From positions 1 through 57,355 of the IMG/VR virus record IMGVR_UViG_3300044648_000391: DNA of 57,355 nt; one strand, 5' to 3'. This document shows positions 1 through 6,901 of the stretch, one piece after another (the stretch's first letter is position 1; the number at the start of each line of letters is the position of its first letter). A program made the translations under genes and the position numbers. Source of the stretch: a virus. The notes under the pieces are model-generated. The model saw only the letters and a list, made by a program, of their open reading frames with translations. It did no database searches and was not told the origin of the DNA.

Positions 1-127
1 GCCCCTACCAGGCTCGATAAGCTATTCAACGACTTCTGGACAGCCTATCCAAACAAAAAGTCCAAAGGCGAAGCGCGTGATGCCTTCCCTAAAGCCCTCT
101 CGGAAGCAGGCTCCCTAGATGCCCTTC
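1..127. repeat. Terminal direct repeat, copy 1 (assembly overlap of a circular genome)
   Basis: These 127 bases are identical to 57229-57355, and the reading frame of the replication initiator crosses the junction in phase. 127 is a common assembler k-mer length, so the repeat most likely reports a circular or terminally redundant molecule rather than a biological terminal repeat. Confidence 0.95.
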
Positions 128-432
128 TAGAGGCCATAAAGCTACAATCCGAGGAAATGGCCCAAAAACTGTCACTAGGCGTTTTTTGCCCAGAGTGGCC
201 ACATGCACATAGGTGGCTTAAGAAAAAGCGATGGCTGGACGAAATGGAGCCTTCTGAGGGCATCAAAAAGCGCGCCGAGAGAAATACACCCAAAAGTTTC
301 CGCCAGCAGGATGAAGAAAGACGCAATAAAGCCATGATGGCCAATTTCAAAACCACCGACATTGACGAGCTGCTAGCCGAAATTGAAGCCGAGGAAAAAC
401 TACGCAAGGAGAAAGAAGATGCACAAGTTTGA
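1..432 (+). CDS. Replication initiator, 3' part (gene starts at 56614 and wraps round the contig end)
   Basis: This is the last 143 codons of a 348-residue initiator whose first part lies at 56614-57228; base 1 is the first base of codon 206. The segment holds the C-terminal signature of phage O/Rep-type initiators: an FW.AYP.K..KGEA motif, then a CPEWPHAHRWL...RW.DE motif, then a charged helical tail. In this family the C-terminal part contacts the helicase loader or helicase, while the N-terminal part binds the origin. It ends 14 bases inside the next gene, so the two are probably translationally coupled. Confidence 0.85.
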   Translation, partial: APTRLDKLFNDFWTAYPNKKSKGEARDAFPKALSEAGSLDALLEAIKLQSEEMAQKLSLGVFCPEWPHAHRWLKKKRWLDEMEPSEGIKKRAERNTPKSFRQQDEERRNKAMMANFKTTDIDELLAEIEAEEKLRKEKEDAQV

Positions 433-910
433 AATACTAATACCCGAGATTAAGTCAACCAAAATCCAAGAACTGCTAAAATACAATCCGCTCATCGGCA
501 GTCTCCCACCCACCGAGCAAAAACTCTTGGTCGTTATGGCCATTAAAAAGCTGAACGCTTACTACAACTACAATGTTATCAACATGGATGACATAGATGC
601 TAAAGAAGCAAAGATGCCGGTTTGGCTGGGAGGATTAGCCGGCATTAGTGTACGCAGCTTATTTGCGGGGCTAATTGCGTGTATCACCTGCCAGACAGAA
701 TATGTGGACACACCACCCCCCAACGTGATTTCGTTTCGCAAAATATGTGTAGTCGCAAACATGCCAGAAGGACTCGTGGAATCCCCACCCCTTCCAAAGC
801 CCGTAAAATCTTCTATGACGCCAGAAGAACGCATCAAAGTCATGAAAGGCATCCTGCCTATGCAAATGTGGCCCAGGAGTTGGCGGACCGAACATGCACA
901 AATTTCCTGA
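419..910 (+). CDS. Unknown protein downstream of the initiator; possible replication partner
   Basis: This is a 163-residue protein. ATG 419 is preferred over the in-frame ATG at 383 because a ribosome site (AAGGAGA, 406-412) sits just ahead of it, and the gene then overlaps the initiator stop by 14 bases. It has no recognised domain: residues 1-60 look helical, there is a hydrophobic stretch near 65-85, and the C-terminus is proline- and basic-rich. In lambda-type modules this slot holds the helicase loader (P/DnaC type), but no Walker motif is visible, so that role is only positional inference. Confidence 0.7.
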   Translation: MHKFEILIPEIKSTKIQELLKYNPLIGSLPPTEQKLLVVMAIKKLNAYYNYNVINMDDIDAKEAKMPVWLGGLAGISVRSLFAGLIACITCQTEYVDTPPPNVISFRKICVVANMPEGLVESPPLPKPVKSSMTPEERIKVMKGILPMQMWPRSWRTEHAQIS

Positions 911-965
911 ATGTGGTATAGTCAGGGGATTATGTATTTAATTTATCTGACTTAAAGGAATGGAA

Positions 966-1676
966 ATGAAGAGTATATTTTTGGGCGTAATGCTCGCTGT
1001 AGGGATATTGTTAAGTTTTTATGCGAGCAGTATGCCGTTGAACGAGATGGTTGATGTGTATGTTGGGGGTGATGCACAGATTAGACGTATGGGTTTTAAG
1101 GGGGGGTATGGTGAGAATCTTTTAAACAAGCATTCGCCTCAAGGAAACATTTATGGCGGTGTTAACTTGAATGAGAATTTTGCGCTTGAGGCAGGCTATG
1201 AATCAACGATTTCCAGGAGCAAGACGGTTGTTCTTGTGAATGGGCAGGTTGTTAATGGGATGCATGTCCCCCCGCATCTTTCGCCGATTGTTTTAAAGAG
1301 TAAGTCTAAAATTAAAGGATTTCACTTTGATTTGTTAGGTTTTTATGATTTAAGCGAAACTTCCCCTTGGCGGATTTTTGCGTCCTTAGGTTTTTGTGAG
1401 ATGAAAGGAACCGTTGAGCGCGTAACCCTTGCTGCGGGTCCACATGGCGCACCAGGACGTACAAGAACGTTTTGTAAACGTCATACAGCCTTAAGGTTGG
1501 GTACAGGAATGCAGTATAGGTTAAACGAATGCTTGTCATTTAGAGGCTCTGTCAACATGGTTAGAACGGGCAAGATGACTATTAATGTGAGTGATGCACA
1601 TCAAAGCATCCATGTGCCTGTTTTTAAGCCAAGAGATAGCTTAGTATTTGGCGTAGGTGCGCTTTATAATTTTTAA
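966..1676 (+). CDS. Outer-membrane beta-barrel protein (opacity/OmpA-like), exported
   Basis: This is a 236-residue protein with an N-terminal signal peptide (basic start, then about 17 hydrophobic residues ending in small residues near 20). It is followed by alternating polar and hydrophobic strands, glycine/aromatic turns, and a C-terminal phenylalanine (..GALYNF) typical of barrel proteins recognised by the BAM machinery. The ATG at 966 is better spaced from AAAGGA (954-959) than the ATG at 960. Conserved barrel features include a YVGGDA start and repeated ALEAGYE-type strands. Phage-made outer-membrane barrels could alter receptors or block superinfection; this role is inferred. It is the last protein gene before tRNA-Ile. 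Confidence 0.7.
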   Translation: MKSIFLGVMLAVGILLSFYASSMPLNEMVDVYVGGDAQIRRMGFKGGYGENLLNKHSPQGNIYGGVNLNENFALEAGYESTISRSKTVVLVNGQVVNGMHVPPHLSPIVLKSKSKIKGFHFDLLGFYDLSETSPWRIFASLGFCEMKGTVERVTLAAGPHGAPGRTRTFCKRHTALRLGTGMQYRLNECLSFRGSVNMVRTGKMTINVSDAHQSIHVPVFKPRDSLVFGVGALYNF

Positions 1677-1678
1677 GT

Positions 1679-1754
1679 GCTAGTGAAGCTCAATTGGTCG
1701 AGCGTTGTCTTGATAAGGCAAAGGAAGTAGGTTCGAATCCTACCGCTAGCACCA
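1679..1754 (+). tRNA. tRNA-Ile (anticodon GAT)
   Basis: A full 76-base cloverleaf. The acceptor GCTAGTG pairs with CGCTAGC followed by ACCA, so the CCA end is encoded. The D stem is GCTC/GAGC, the anticodon loop TTGATAA lies on stem TTGTC/GGCAA, and the T stem is GTAGG/CCTAC with loop TTCGAAT. It follows the barrel gene by two bases, and its 3' end abuts the stop of the opposing gene at 1755. Confidence 0.95.
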
Positions 1755-1940
1755 CTATGGCACATCTTCTAAATGAATTTCGCATAAAGAATAATTAACT
1801 GACAGGTCGTAATTCAGAGAGGTAATAAGCCTAAATAAACGACCGTCAGATGTTTGAAAAAATTGACCATAAGTATCCCCTTTAAAAGGGGGGTAAACTC
1901 TTGGTAGTTTTTCTTCGTATCCTACAATTTTTTTCTTCAT
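1755..1940 (-). CDS. Hypothetical small protein, last gene of the leftward operon
   Basis: This is a 61-residue protein (starts MKKKIVGYEE). The ATG at 1940 lies directly after the stop of the preceding gene, which supports this start over upstream in-frame ATGs. No known domain. Its stop codon touches the end of tRNA-Ile on the other strand, leaving no room for a terminator between the convergent transcripts. Confidence 0.55.
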   Translation of the reverse strand: MKKKIVGYEEKLPRVYPPFKGDTYGQFFQTSDGRLFRLITSLNYDLSVNYSLCEIHLEDVP

Positions 1941-1941
1941 A

Positions 1942-2292
1942 TTAATGCAGCTTGCTTTTGTCGATAGGTTCATCATCACTGTCGCTTACTGGTCTCACAC
2001 TTTTGACCTCTGAGCTAAAATGATGAGCGGTAGGATCTTTGATGATTTCGTCTACTTCTTCGTCTGATAGGCTGTATTTGACATTAAAGGCAAGATTTAG
2101 CTTTGTAGAAGCAAGCGCTGACAGCACTCTTTTTAATAGAGTTTTACTTATATTCCCAGATTTATAAGTCATAACGGTCGCTATTTTGAATGCATCAGCA
2201 GCTTGCGTTAAGACGTCTGCTTGTCTTTCAGCAAAAATGCTGAGCACCTTATTGAAATTTTCTTCGTTGTCGTCTATAAAATCATCTTTCAT
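1942..2292 (-). CDS. Hypothetical acidic helical protein
   Basis: This is a 116-residue protein, mostly charged helices with an acidic C-terminus (SDSDDEPIDKSK). Its ATG overlaps the stop of the gene before it (2289-2468) by four bases, the ATGA arrangement seen throughout this operon. Function unknown. Confidence 0.65.
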   Translation of the reverse strand: MKDDFIDDNEENFNKVLSIFAERQADVLTQAADAFKIATVMTYKSGNISKTLLKRVLSALASTKLNLAFNVKYSLSDEEVDEIIKDPTAHHFSSEVKSVRPVSDSDDEPIDKSKLH

Positions 2293-2468
2293 TGTTTACT
2301 TGCCTCTTGTCTGTACTCGTCAATATAGTCCTGTAAGTTTACTTTTACCAGCTTAAACTTACATGGATCGTATCTTTCAAACTCTATCTCGCCTGTCTTC
2401 AGGTTAAGACAGAAGTGACCATGTATTTGGTGGTCTAGTGCTTGAATACTGCTGTCAGGTAGGTTCAT
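2289..2468 (-). CDS. Hypothetical 59-residue protein
   Basis: A short frame starting MNLPDSSIQAL with a strong ribosome site (GGAGGAAAA) directly before the ATG. Its stop overlaps the next gene's ATG and its own ATG overlaps the stop of the gene upstream, so it fills the gap of the operon exactly. A central stretch resembles a small beta hairpin (HFCLNLKTGEIEFERY). No function known. Confidence 0.65.
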   Translation of the reverse strand: MNLPDSSIQALDHQIHGHFCLNLKTGEIEFERYDPCKFKLVKVNLQDYIDEYRQEASKQ

Positions 2469-2797
2469 TTTTCCTCCATGATTTTTGCTAATTCTTGAAC
2501 TAATTTATTGGGTATATCCAAATGCTTCACTAACCCACAAAATTCACAAGGTATGTAAACTGTTGTCCGGGGACCCTCAAAATATTTTTTATATGTAAAA
2601 TAAGGTTTATTCAGATAATGCGTTTTACCAGATTGGCGCGCGCTGCATCCCTTAAAACCTTCCTCAAAGTAAGCATCTGATATCTCACGCATCAACGATT
2701 TTAACTTTCCTTCTGAAACCTCTTGTTTCTCTTTCTCAATTTCCTCTTTAGACATAACACCTTGATTATCAAAATATTCCTTTAAAAACTCACTCAT
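2465..2797 (-). CDS. Hypothetical protein with a CxxC pair
   Basis: This is a 110-residue protein. The N-terminal half is a charged helix (residues 15-50). The C-terminal half carries a CEFCG motif near residue 84 and an isolated cysteine near 51; a zinc site is possible but a second pair is not evident. It overlaps both neighbours by four bases, indicating co-translation. Confidence 0.6.
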   Translation of the reverse strand: MSEFLKEYFDNQGVMSKEEIEKEKQEVSEGKLKSLMREISDAYFEEGFKGCSARQSGKTHYLNKPYFTYKKYFEGPRTTVYIPCEFCGLVKHLDIPNKLVQELAKIMEEK

Positions 2798-2958
2798 TTT
2801 TTGTCCCCCTCGTTGTTAGACCATTTTTTAAGCATTTCCGCGATACCCATATGATTTATGAGATTTTGGTTATCAATAGCAGCTAAACGTTTTTGCCGTT
2901 TCTTTAGCGTTCTAATGGGATGAATACCCCTGTATTCGTACAAGTATACAATGTTCAT
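2794..2958 (-). CDS. Hypothetical 54-residue basic protein
   Basis: Starts MNIVYLYEYRG, with a lysine/arginine cluster (TLKKRQKRL) in the middle. ATGA overlaps occur at both ends and a GGGGA ribosome site lies upstream. Its place in the unbroken chain of overlapping genes is the main support. No recognised domain. Confidence 0.6.
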   Translation of the reverse strand: MNIVYLYEYRGIHPIRTLKKRQKRLAAIDNQNLINHMGIAEMLKKWSNNEGDKK

Positions 2959-3119
2959 TCTTTTTCCCCTAGTATTATCTCAAGGTTTTCCAGTCTTTTT
3001 ATCATCTTATTTTCTAGGCTTTTAACCGACTCTTGTAGTTCTACCACTGCGTCCATCACGTATGACATTGTGGCTTGATAATCCTTAACATCTAAACTCA
3101 TATTGTGAAAATCTAACAT
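2955..3119 (-). CDS. Hypothetical 54-residue coiled-coil protein
   Basis: Starts MLDFHNMSL; residues 20-54 form a continuous amphipathic helix (VVELQESVKSLENKMIKRLE). Its stop overlaps the next ATG by four bases. It could be a small oligomerising or partner-binding protein; function unknown. Confidence 0.6.
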   Translation of the reverse strand: MLDFHNMSLDVKDYQATMSYVMDAVVELQESVKSLENKMIKRLENLEIILGEKE

Positions 3120-3124
3120 TTACG

Positions 3125-3664
3125 TTACTCCTTTGTGTTTAAGTCATCTATTGCATGAGATACAATATCGATTTGATTTTTAAGGGCTTCTAACTGCGAT
3201 TTAAGAAGGTTTGTTAATACCTTCCTGTTTTTTATATTTGCTGATTCTTCTTTGAGTACCGTGTAAACGTTAGTTTCTGGTTTGTCGGGGGCGTAGTAGT
3301 TTATAAAGCATTTCAAGTCACCTCTATACACGATTTTCCAGTAACTATTAAATTCATCATCATATTTAGAGCAATAGGCGGTAAGGATAATATCATTTTC
3401 ATCTTTATGGGGATTAGGCTCAATAGTTACGTGATATCGATATTTGGTATCTAAGTGGGACTCATGGTTATTGGTCTCCTCGGCAGCTTCGTTAGCTTTT
3501 TGAAAGCTCCAAGATAACGGACCGGTAACCCTCATTTGGACCTTAAGCATCTCCTTAAAGTATTGTGCTGCGCCTGCCAAATACCCATCATGATGAATAT
3601 AAAAGCAGTCGTGGATTGTTCCTTCTGGATTAGCGGGTAGTGAATAAGTTGCCCTAGTTGACAT
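3125..3664 (-). CDS. Hypothetical protein, larger member of the leftward operon
   Basis: This is a 179-residue protein. The N-terminus (STRATYSLP...HHDGYLAGAA) resembles small conserved phage proteins that begin with an ST[RH]A motif and a D/H-rich loop, and the C-terminal 40 residues form a helix. The start ATG lies inside the end of the upstream gene (overlap 11 bases). No enzyme motif can be assigned. Confidence 0.7.
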   Translation of the reverse strand: MSTRATYSLPANPEGTIHDCFYIHHDGYLAGAAQYFKEMLKVQMRVTGPLSWSFQKANEAAEETNNHESHLDTKYRYHVTIEPNPHKDENDIILTAYCSKYDDEFNSYWKIVYRGDLKCFINYYAPDKPETNVYTVLKEESANIKNRKVLTNLLKSQLEALKNQIDIVSHAIDDLNTKE

Positions 3665-3839
3665 GTTTGACCTCCATTGTTTCCATTGTTAGGGCTATTT
3701 GGTCCCTGATATTCCAATATGCATGGGGGTTAAATCGCTCTAGCAAATATTCTTCGAATCTGCATATACAATCCCATGAAAGATTTTGACGCACCTCTTT
3801 TCTATGTTCTTGAAGTAACTTTTTAACACCTTCGTTCAT
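3654..3839 (-). CDS. Hypothetical 61-residue protein
   Basis: ATG 3839 is chosen because GGGAGGG lies upstream at normal spacing; an earlier in-frame start at 3869 lies inside the previous gene. Helical and charged (MNEGVKKLLQEHRKEV). Second gene of the leftward operon. Confidence 0.6.
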   Translation of the reverse strand: MNEGVKKLLQEHRKEVRQNLSWDCICRFEEYLLERFNPHAYWNIRDQIALTMETMEVKHVN

Positions 3840-3841
3840 TT

Positions 3842-4006
3842 TTAAACCCTCCCGAAACCTGTCGGCCACACAAAAGATTCCATATAAACATGTAATCGTT
3901 TGGCATTTATTTTTTGAGCCTCACACCCACCAAATCTATTTATTAGATAAAAGGCATATCGGTTTTTGTACTTCTTCATTAACTTGGCTAAGTTCTTGTT
4001 CGTCAT
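3842..4006 (-). CDS. Hypothetical 54-residue basic protein, first gene of the leftward operon
   Basis: Starts MTNKNLAKLMKKYKN after a strong GGGAGGG ribosome site. It lies directly downstream of a consensus promoter (4039-4067). The next gene's ribosome site is built into its 3' end. No known domain. Confidence 0.65.
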   Translation of the reverse strand: MTNKNLAKLMKKYKNRYAFYLINRFGGCEAQKINAKRLHVYMESFVWPTGFGRV

Positions 4007-4038
4007 CTTTAACCCTCCCATTTGGTTGCTATAGGGTT

Positions 4039-4067
4039 ATGATAATTGCATATACAACTATTGTCAA
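4039..4067 (-). promoter_or_regulatory. Sigma70-type promoter for the leftward small-gene operon
   Basis: On the minus strand TTGACA (4067-4062) and TATCAT (4044-4039) are separated by 17 bases, just upstream of the first gene's ATG at 4006. Confidence 0.8.
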
Positions 4068-4085
4068 GCTTTTTTTTAAAATAAT

Positions 4086-4113
4086 TTGCAATTAATTACT
4101 TAGCTGTTATACT
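4086..4113 (+). promoter_or_regulatory. Sigma70-type promoter for the rightward accessory region
   Basis: TTGCAA (4086-4091), 16 bases, TATACT (4108-4113), upstream of the gene at 4223. It is back to back with the leftward promoter, with only 18 bases between the two -35 elements. Confidence 0.65.
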
Positions 4114-4222
4114 ACGTAACTTGTAGATAGTAATATGTTAAACAGGATTGTTCTAACGTGCTATCACAATGAATGTTTGGGGCCGTTATGGTTCCCTGCT
4201 TAGTATCTGCAAAGGAGTGCGT

Positions 4223-4729
4223 ATGTCGGAAGAAAATAGGGGCCGATGGCAGAAAGGAGAGTCTGGTAATCCGTTTGGCAGGAGGCCTGCGGTTAATCCA
4301 TTTAGGGCGATTTGTCAGACATATTCGCAGGAAGCGTTTAACAAGTTATGGAAGATGGTCGACGATGTTATGATACACGAAGCGGTACGATTTCAAGCAT
4401 TAAGGCTTATCGTAGAACAAGCTTGGGGGCGCGCACCGCAATCCATGGAAGTGAAGGTGCAAGAGCGTGTATTACCGTCGATGTTAACAACGGAGCAGTT
4501 AAAGCTAGCGATAGCGGGCCAAACCAAGGAGTTGGTATGCAGCCTGATGGAGACAGGGAAGCTCGAGGAATACACTAAAAAGGATGGTGAAACAGACGAA
4601 TTGCTGCTAGAGCATTTAGGTACTGTTGATAACCATGGAATGGAAGACGAACACAAGCCAGTGGAAAAGGCGATTGTGGCGAAGGAAAAAGCCAAGAAAG
4701 TAGTAAGGACAGGGAAGCGTAAGAAATAA
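4223..4729 (+). CDS. DUF5681-like protein, possible terminase small subunit
   Basis: This is a 168-residue protein. ATG 4223 follows AAAGGAG (4211-4217). Residues 6-20 (RGRWQKGESGNPFGRRP) match the glycine/proline-rich DUF5681 signature (Q.G.SGNP.GRP) found in phage proteins usually encoded beside the large terminase. The middle is helical (residues 25-75), and the C-terminus is a lysine-rich tail able to bind DNA. A second protein with a related start lies at 16123-16338. A role in DNA recognition for packaging is inferred. It sits 13 kb from the large subunit, which is unusual. Confidence 0.6.
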   Translation: MSEENRGRWQKGESGNPFGRRPAVNPFRAICQTYSQEAFNKLWKMVDDVMIHEAVRFQALRLIVEQAWGRAPQSMEVKVQERVLPSMLTTEQLKLAIAGQTKELVCSLMETGKLEEYTKKDGETDELLLEHLGTVDNHGMEDEHKPVEKAIVAKEKAKKVVRTGKRKK

Positions 4730-4754
4730 GCCAAGGATGGCTTACCGGTTTTTG

Positions 4755-4831
4755 GTTGGGGGTAGTTCAGTTGGCAGAACCCCGGGTTGTGATTTCGGTA
4801 GTCGCGGGTTCGAGTCCCGTCCCTCACCCCA
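4755..4831 (+). tRNA. tRNA-His (anticodon GTG)
   Basis: A cloverleaf with the encoded extra G at position -1 pairing with discriminator C73, the hallmark of tRNA-His. The D stem is GTTC/GAAC, the anticodon loop TTGTGAT lies on stem CCGGG/TTCGG, the T arm is GCGGG/CCCGT and CCA is encoded. The first acceptor pair 1:72 is T-C, a mismatch that is not expected in a normal tRNA-His. Confidence 0.88.
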
Positions 4832-4907
4832 TGTTAATTGTTGTGTAAAGCAAAAGCCGATTTAGTTTACGCTAGGCGATTTGTGTAAGGTATAGGAGCT
4901 GTAACGA

Positions 4908-5294
4908 ATGTCACGTTTCTTTAAGTTTAAAAATAAAGACCAAAAGCCTGTCAAGGAAATACTTAGGACATTCGAAAGCGATTATTATACTTTATTTAGT
5001 TGGTACGCATATGTTCCGCTTTATACCATCCACCCATGTGATAAATTTTATGCTCATCGATATACTACTCCTATGTTACGTGGCGAAGATTTTTTTGTTG
5101 TAAAATGCGAATGCCCGCATATTATTGATTTTATAGAGCATCATTCATGGGATCAGTTGGATATAGATCCGCCCATTGATTTAGGACAACCTGGCAAAGT
5201 AGAAGAGTTCGAAGTAGAGCTTGGTAATGCTGTCATATCGGATGGTATAGCGATAGTAGAGGTAAAGCATAGGAGCAGCAATGAGACTAATTGA
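4908..5294 (+). CDS. Hypothetical protein
   Basis: This is a 128-residue protein rich in aromatic residues (YYTLFSWYAYVPLY near residue 30). No domain is recognised. The ATG follows TAGGAG at good spacing. Its 3' end overlaps the next small gene by 14 bases, and that gene's ribosome site (AGGAG) lies within it. Confidence 0.65.
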   Translation: MSRFFKFKNKDQKPVKEILRTFESDYYTLFSWYAYVPLYTIHPCDKFYAHRYTTPMLRGEDFFVVKCECPHIIDFIEHHSWDQLDIDPPIDLGQPGKVEEFEVELGNAVISDGIAIVEVKHRSSNETN

Positions 5295-5427
5295 TGTAAT
5301 TAGGTCACTAAATAAAATAATAATGGATAACTGGGATCGAGATATTGATTATGTAGAAGTTAAGTATAAAGATGGTGGTCGCTCTGTCCTAACGCCGGTG
5401 GAAGCTGAAGAGAGCGACAATGGTTAA
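5281..5427 (+). CDS. Hypothetical 48-residue protein
   Basis: A small frame (MRLIDVIRSLNK...) with AGGAG ahead of its ATG. It overlaps the genes on both sides, and its length and overlaps fit the compact operon style. Similar in look to the protein at 6253 (SDLVGAIEYEI..), which may be a distant relative. Function unknown. Confidence 0.55.
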   Translation: MRLIDVIRSLNKIIMDNWDRDIDYVEVKYKDGGRSVLTPVEAEESDNG

Positions 5428-5569
5428 CTTTCAGCCGTGCGATAAATGCAAAGATTTTGACCATACAAAGTATTATATGCCTACCTTAGAATCAGATATC
5501 TGCGCGCTATGCCCAAAATCGGATACGGTTTTTGCAAAAGAATATAGGGACTTGTGCAAGAATGTGTAG
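5420..5569 (+). CDS. Small zinc-finger-like protein, 49 residues
   Basis: Two cysteine pairs are visible (CDKC near residue 7 and CALC near residue 28) with a DH between them, the arrangement of a small zinc-binding module. It overlaps the preceding gene by eight bases and the following one by eight. Likely a nucleic-acid or protein adaptor; no specific function can be given. Confidence 0.55.
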   Translation: MVNFQPCDKCKDFDHTKYYMPTLESDICALCPKSDTVFAKEYRDLCKNV

Positions 5570-6236
5570 CGAAGAGCATAGGTCCCCTATGGAAAGGTGG
5601 TTTTATTGGCTAAATGCGTGGGCTAAAAAAGAACATGAAAAGCAATTAAAGGAGCAAGTAAAAATGAAAGACAATGAGACAGTAGGCGCGAGCCATGACG
5701 GTGCACCAGCGGTTAACTATCGGCCTGAGGACCAACCATGCTGTACTTCTAGGGGAGGCCCATACCAACTGTTGGGCGAGAACCTTCAAGCCAGGTGGGG
5801 AAGCCTTCAAGCAGATGAATACGCAAGGATATGCGCGGGAAAACCTCTACTAACGCCAGAAGAGAAAGCAGTTAGAGAGACAGAAAAAATAATAGCCCAG
5901 AGACGTATATTAGAAGAACACGAACAATTAGAAAGAGCAAGGGAAGAAAGCCTTAAAAAAGATATCAAGGGCGTCAAATGTGTAACTACGGCTGTTTCTT
6001 TTGGTTATAGACCACATGAAGAAGGTGGTGATGTTAATAGTAGTAGCTTAATGATAACTCTTAGAAGAGATAGGCATCTTAATTGGGGGTGTGAAGGCCC
6101 AGAACCCGTGTATACGCTGACTGTTAACAATTCCCTCGAGTCTGATGACCACCAACATCATCACCAGCAGCTTGTGTGTACGAAACTTACGCATAGCGAG
6201 AAAGAAGACCTTGTACGCATGTTGTCATCTATTTAA
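5562..6236 (+). CDS. Hypothetical charged protein
   Basis: This is a 224-residue protein from ATG 5562; an in-frame TTG at 5532 has no ribosome site. Residues 105-150 form a long charged helix (EEKAVRETEKIIAQRR...). The C-terminus has a histidine-rich loop (DDHQHHHQQ) followed by a short helix. No recognised family. Confidence 0.6.
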   Translation: MCSEEHRSPMERWFYWLNAWAKKEHEKQLKEQVKMKDNETVGASHDGAPAVNYRPEDQPCCTSRGGPYQLLGENLQARWGSLQADEYARICAGKPLLTPEEKAVRETEKIIAQRRILEEHEQLERAREESLKKDIKGVKCVTTAVSFGYRPHEEGGDVNSSSLMITLRRDRHLNWGCEGPEPVYTLTVNNSLESDDHQHHHQQLVCTKLTHSEKEDLVRMLSSI

Positions 6237-6252
6237 TTTATAGGGGCAAGTA

Positions 6253-6462
6253 GTGAAGCTTTCAGATTTAGTGGGCGCAATTGAATACGAAATAAAACGA
6301 TATGGTGATATAGATGTCGATCGATTAACTATTGAATATGTAGACAAAGAAATATCGCCTGCTACATTTCATCCGGTTTTCTGGGATTTTAAAGGATGCG
6401 GTTCAAAGTTATTAGAGAAGTTGCAACAAGAGATTAGTGAATACGATGGCCATACCTCTTAA
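6253..6462 (+). CDS. Hypothetical 69-residue protein
   Basis: GTG start at 6253 after AGGGGC. The body is mixed alpha/beta (KLSDLVGAIEYEIKRYG). It overlaps the start of the Xre regulator, so the two may be co-expressed. No domain recognised. Confidence 0.55.
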   Translation: MKLSDLVGAIEYEIKRYGDIDVDRLTIEYVDKEISPATFHPVFWDFKGCGSKLLEKLQQEISEYDGHTS

Positions 6463-6895
6463 AGACTGGATAAAATTAGTTAGACCGGGGGCTGTAGATT
6501 TATTTATGAATATTTTGAATAAAGAAAAAACAGAAACTGTCAAGCTAACTGAATTTGGCAAAACACTTCGCAAAGCGCGTATTGATATCGGGACAACGTT
6601 AACGTCAATGGCAGCTGAAATAGGTGTTTCGCAAGGCTTTCTTTCTAGCGTTGAGATTGGAAAAAAGAAAATATCATTTAATTTAATTAATAAGATAGAA
6701 GCTTATTTCCTAAGGTTTAATGTATCGCCGGCAGAGCTTAATATTAGGAGGTTGGCTGCCGTTAGTAATAAATTAATAGATATAGATGGTCTATCATTTG
6801 AGCAGCAGCTATTAATTGCCGAATTTGCAAGCAAGCAAAGAAGTATGGCCTTGTTGAAAAAGATTGCGGAATTGTTAGACATAACGTATATGTAG
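6446..6895 (+). CDS. Xre-family helix-turn-helix regulator
   Basis: This is a 149-residue DNA-binding protein. The helix-turn-helix spans about residues 37-90: FGKTLRKARIDIG, then SMAAEIGVSQGFLSSVEIGKK, the classic lambda-repressor fold with a glycine turn and recognition helix. An N-terminal extension of about 35 residues and a helical C-terminal tail may dimerise. A GTG three codons upstream is an alternative start. It is the last gene before the structured RNA at 6902 and may control this accessory region. Confidence 0.8.
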   Translation: MAIPLKDWIKLVRPGAVDLFMNILNKEKTETVKLTEFGKTLRKARIDIGTTLTSMAAEIGVSQGFLSSVEIGKKKISFNLINKIEAYFLRFNVSPAELNIRRLAAVSNKLIDIDGLSFEQQLLIAEFASKQRSMALLKKIAELLDITYM

Positions 6896-6901
6896 AATCA
6901 C

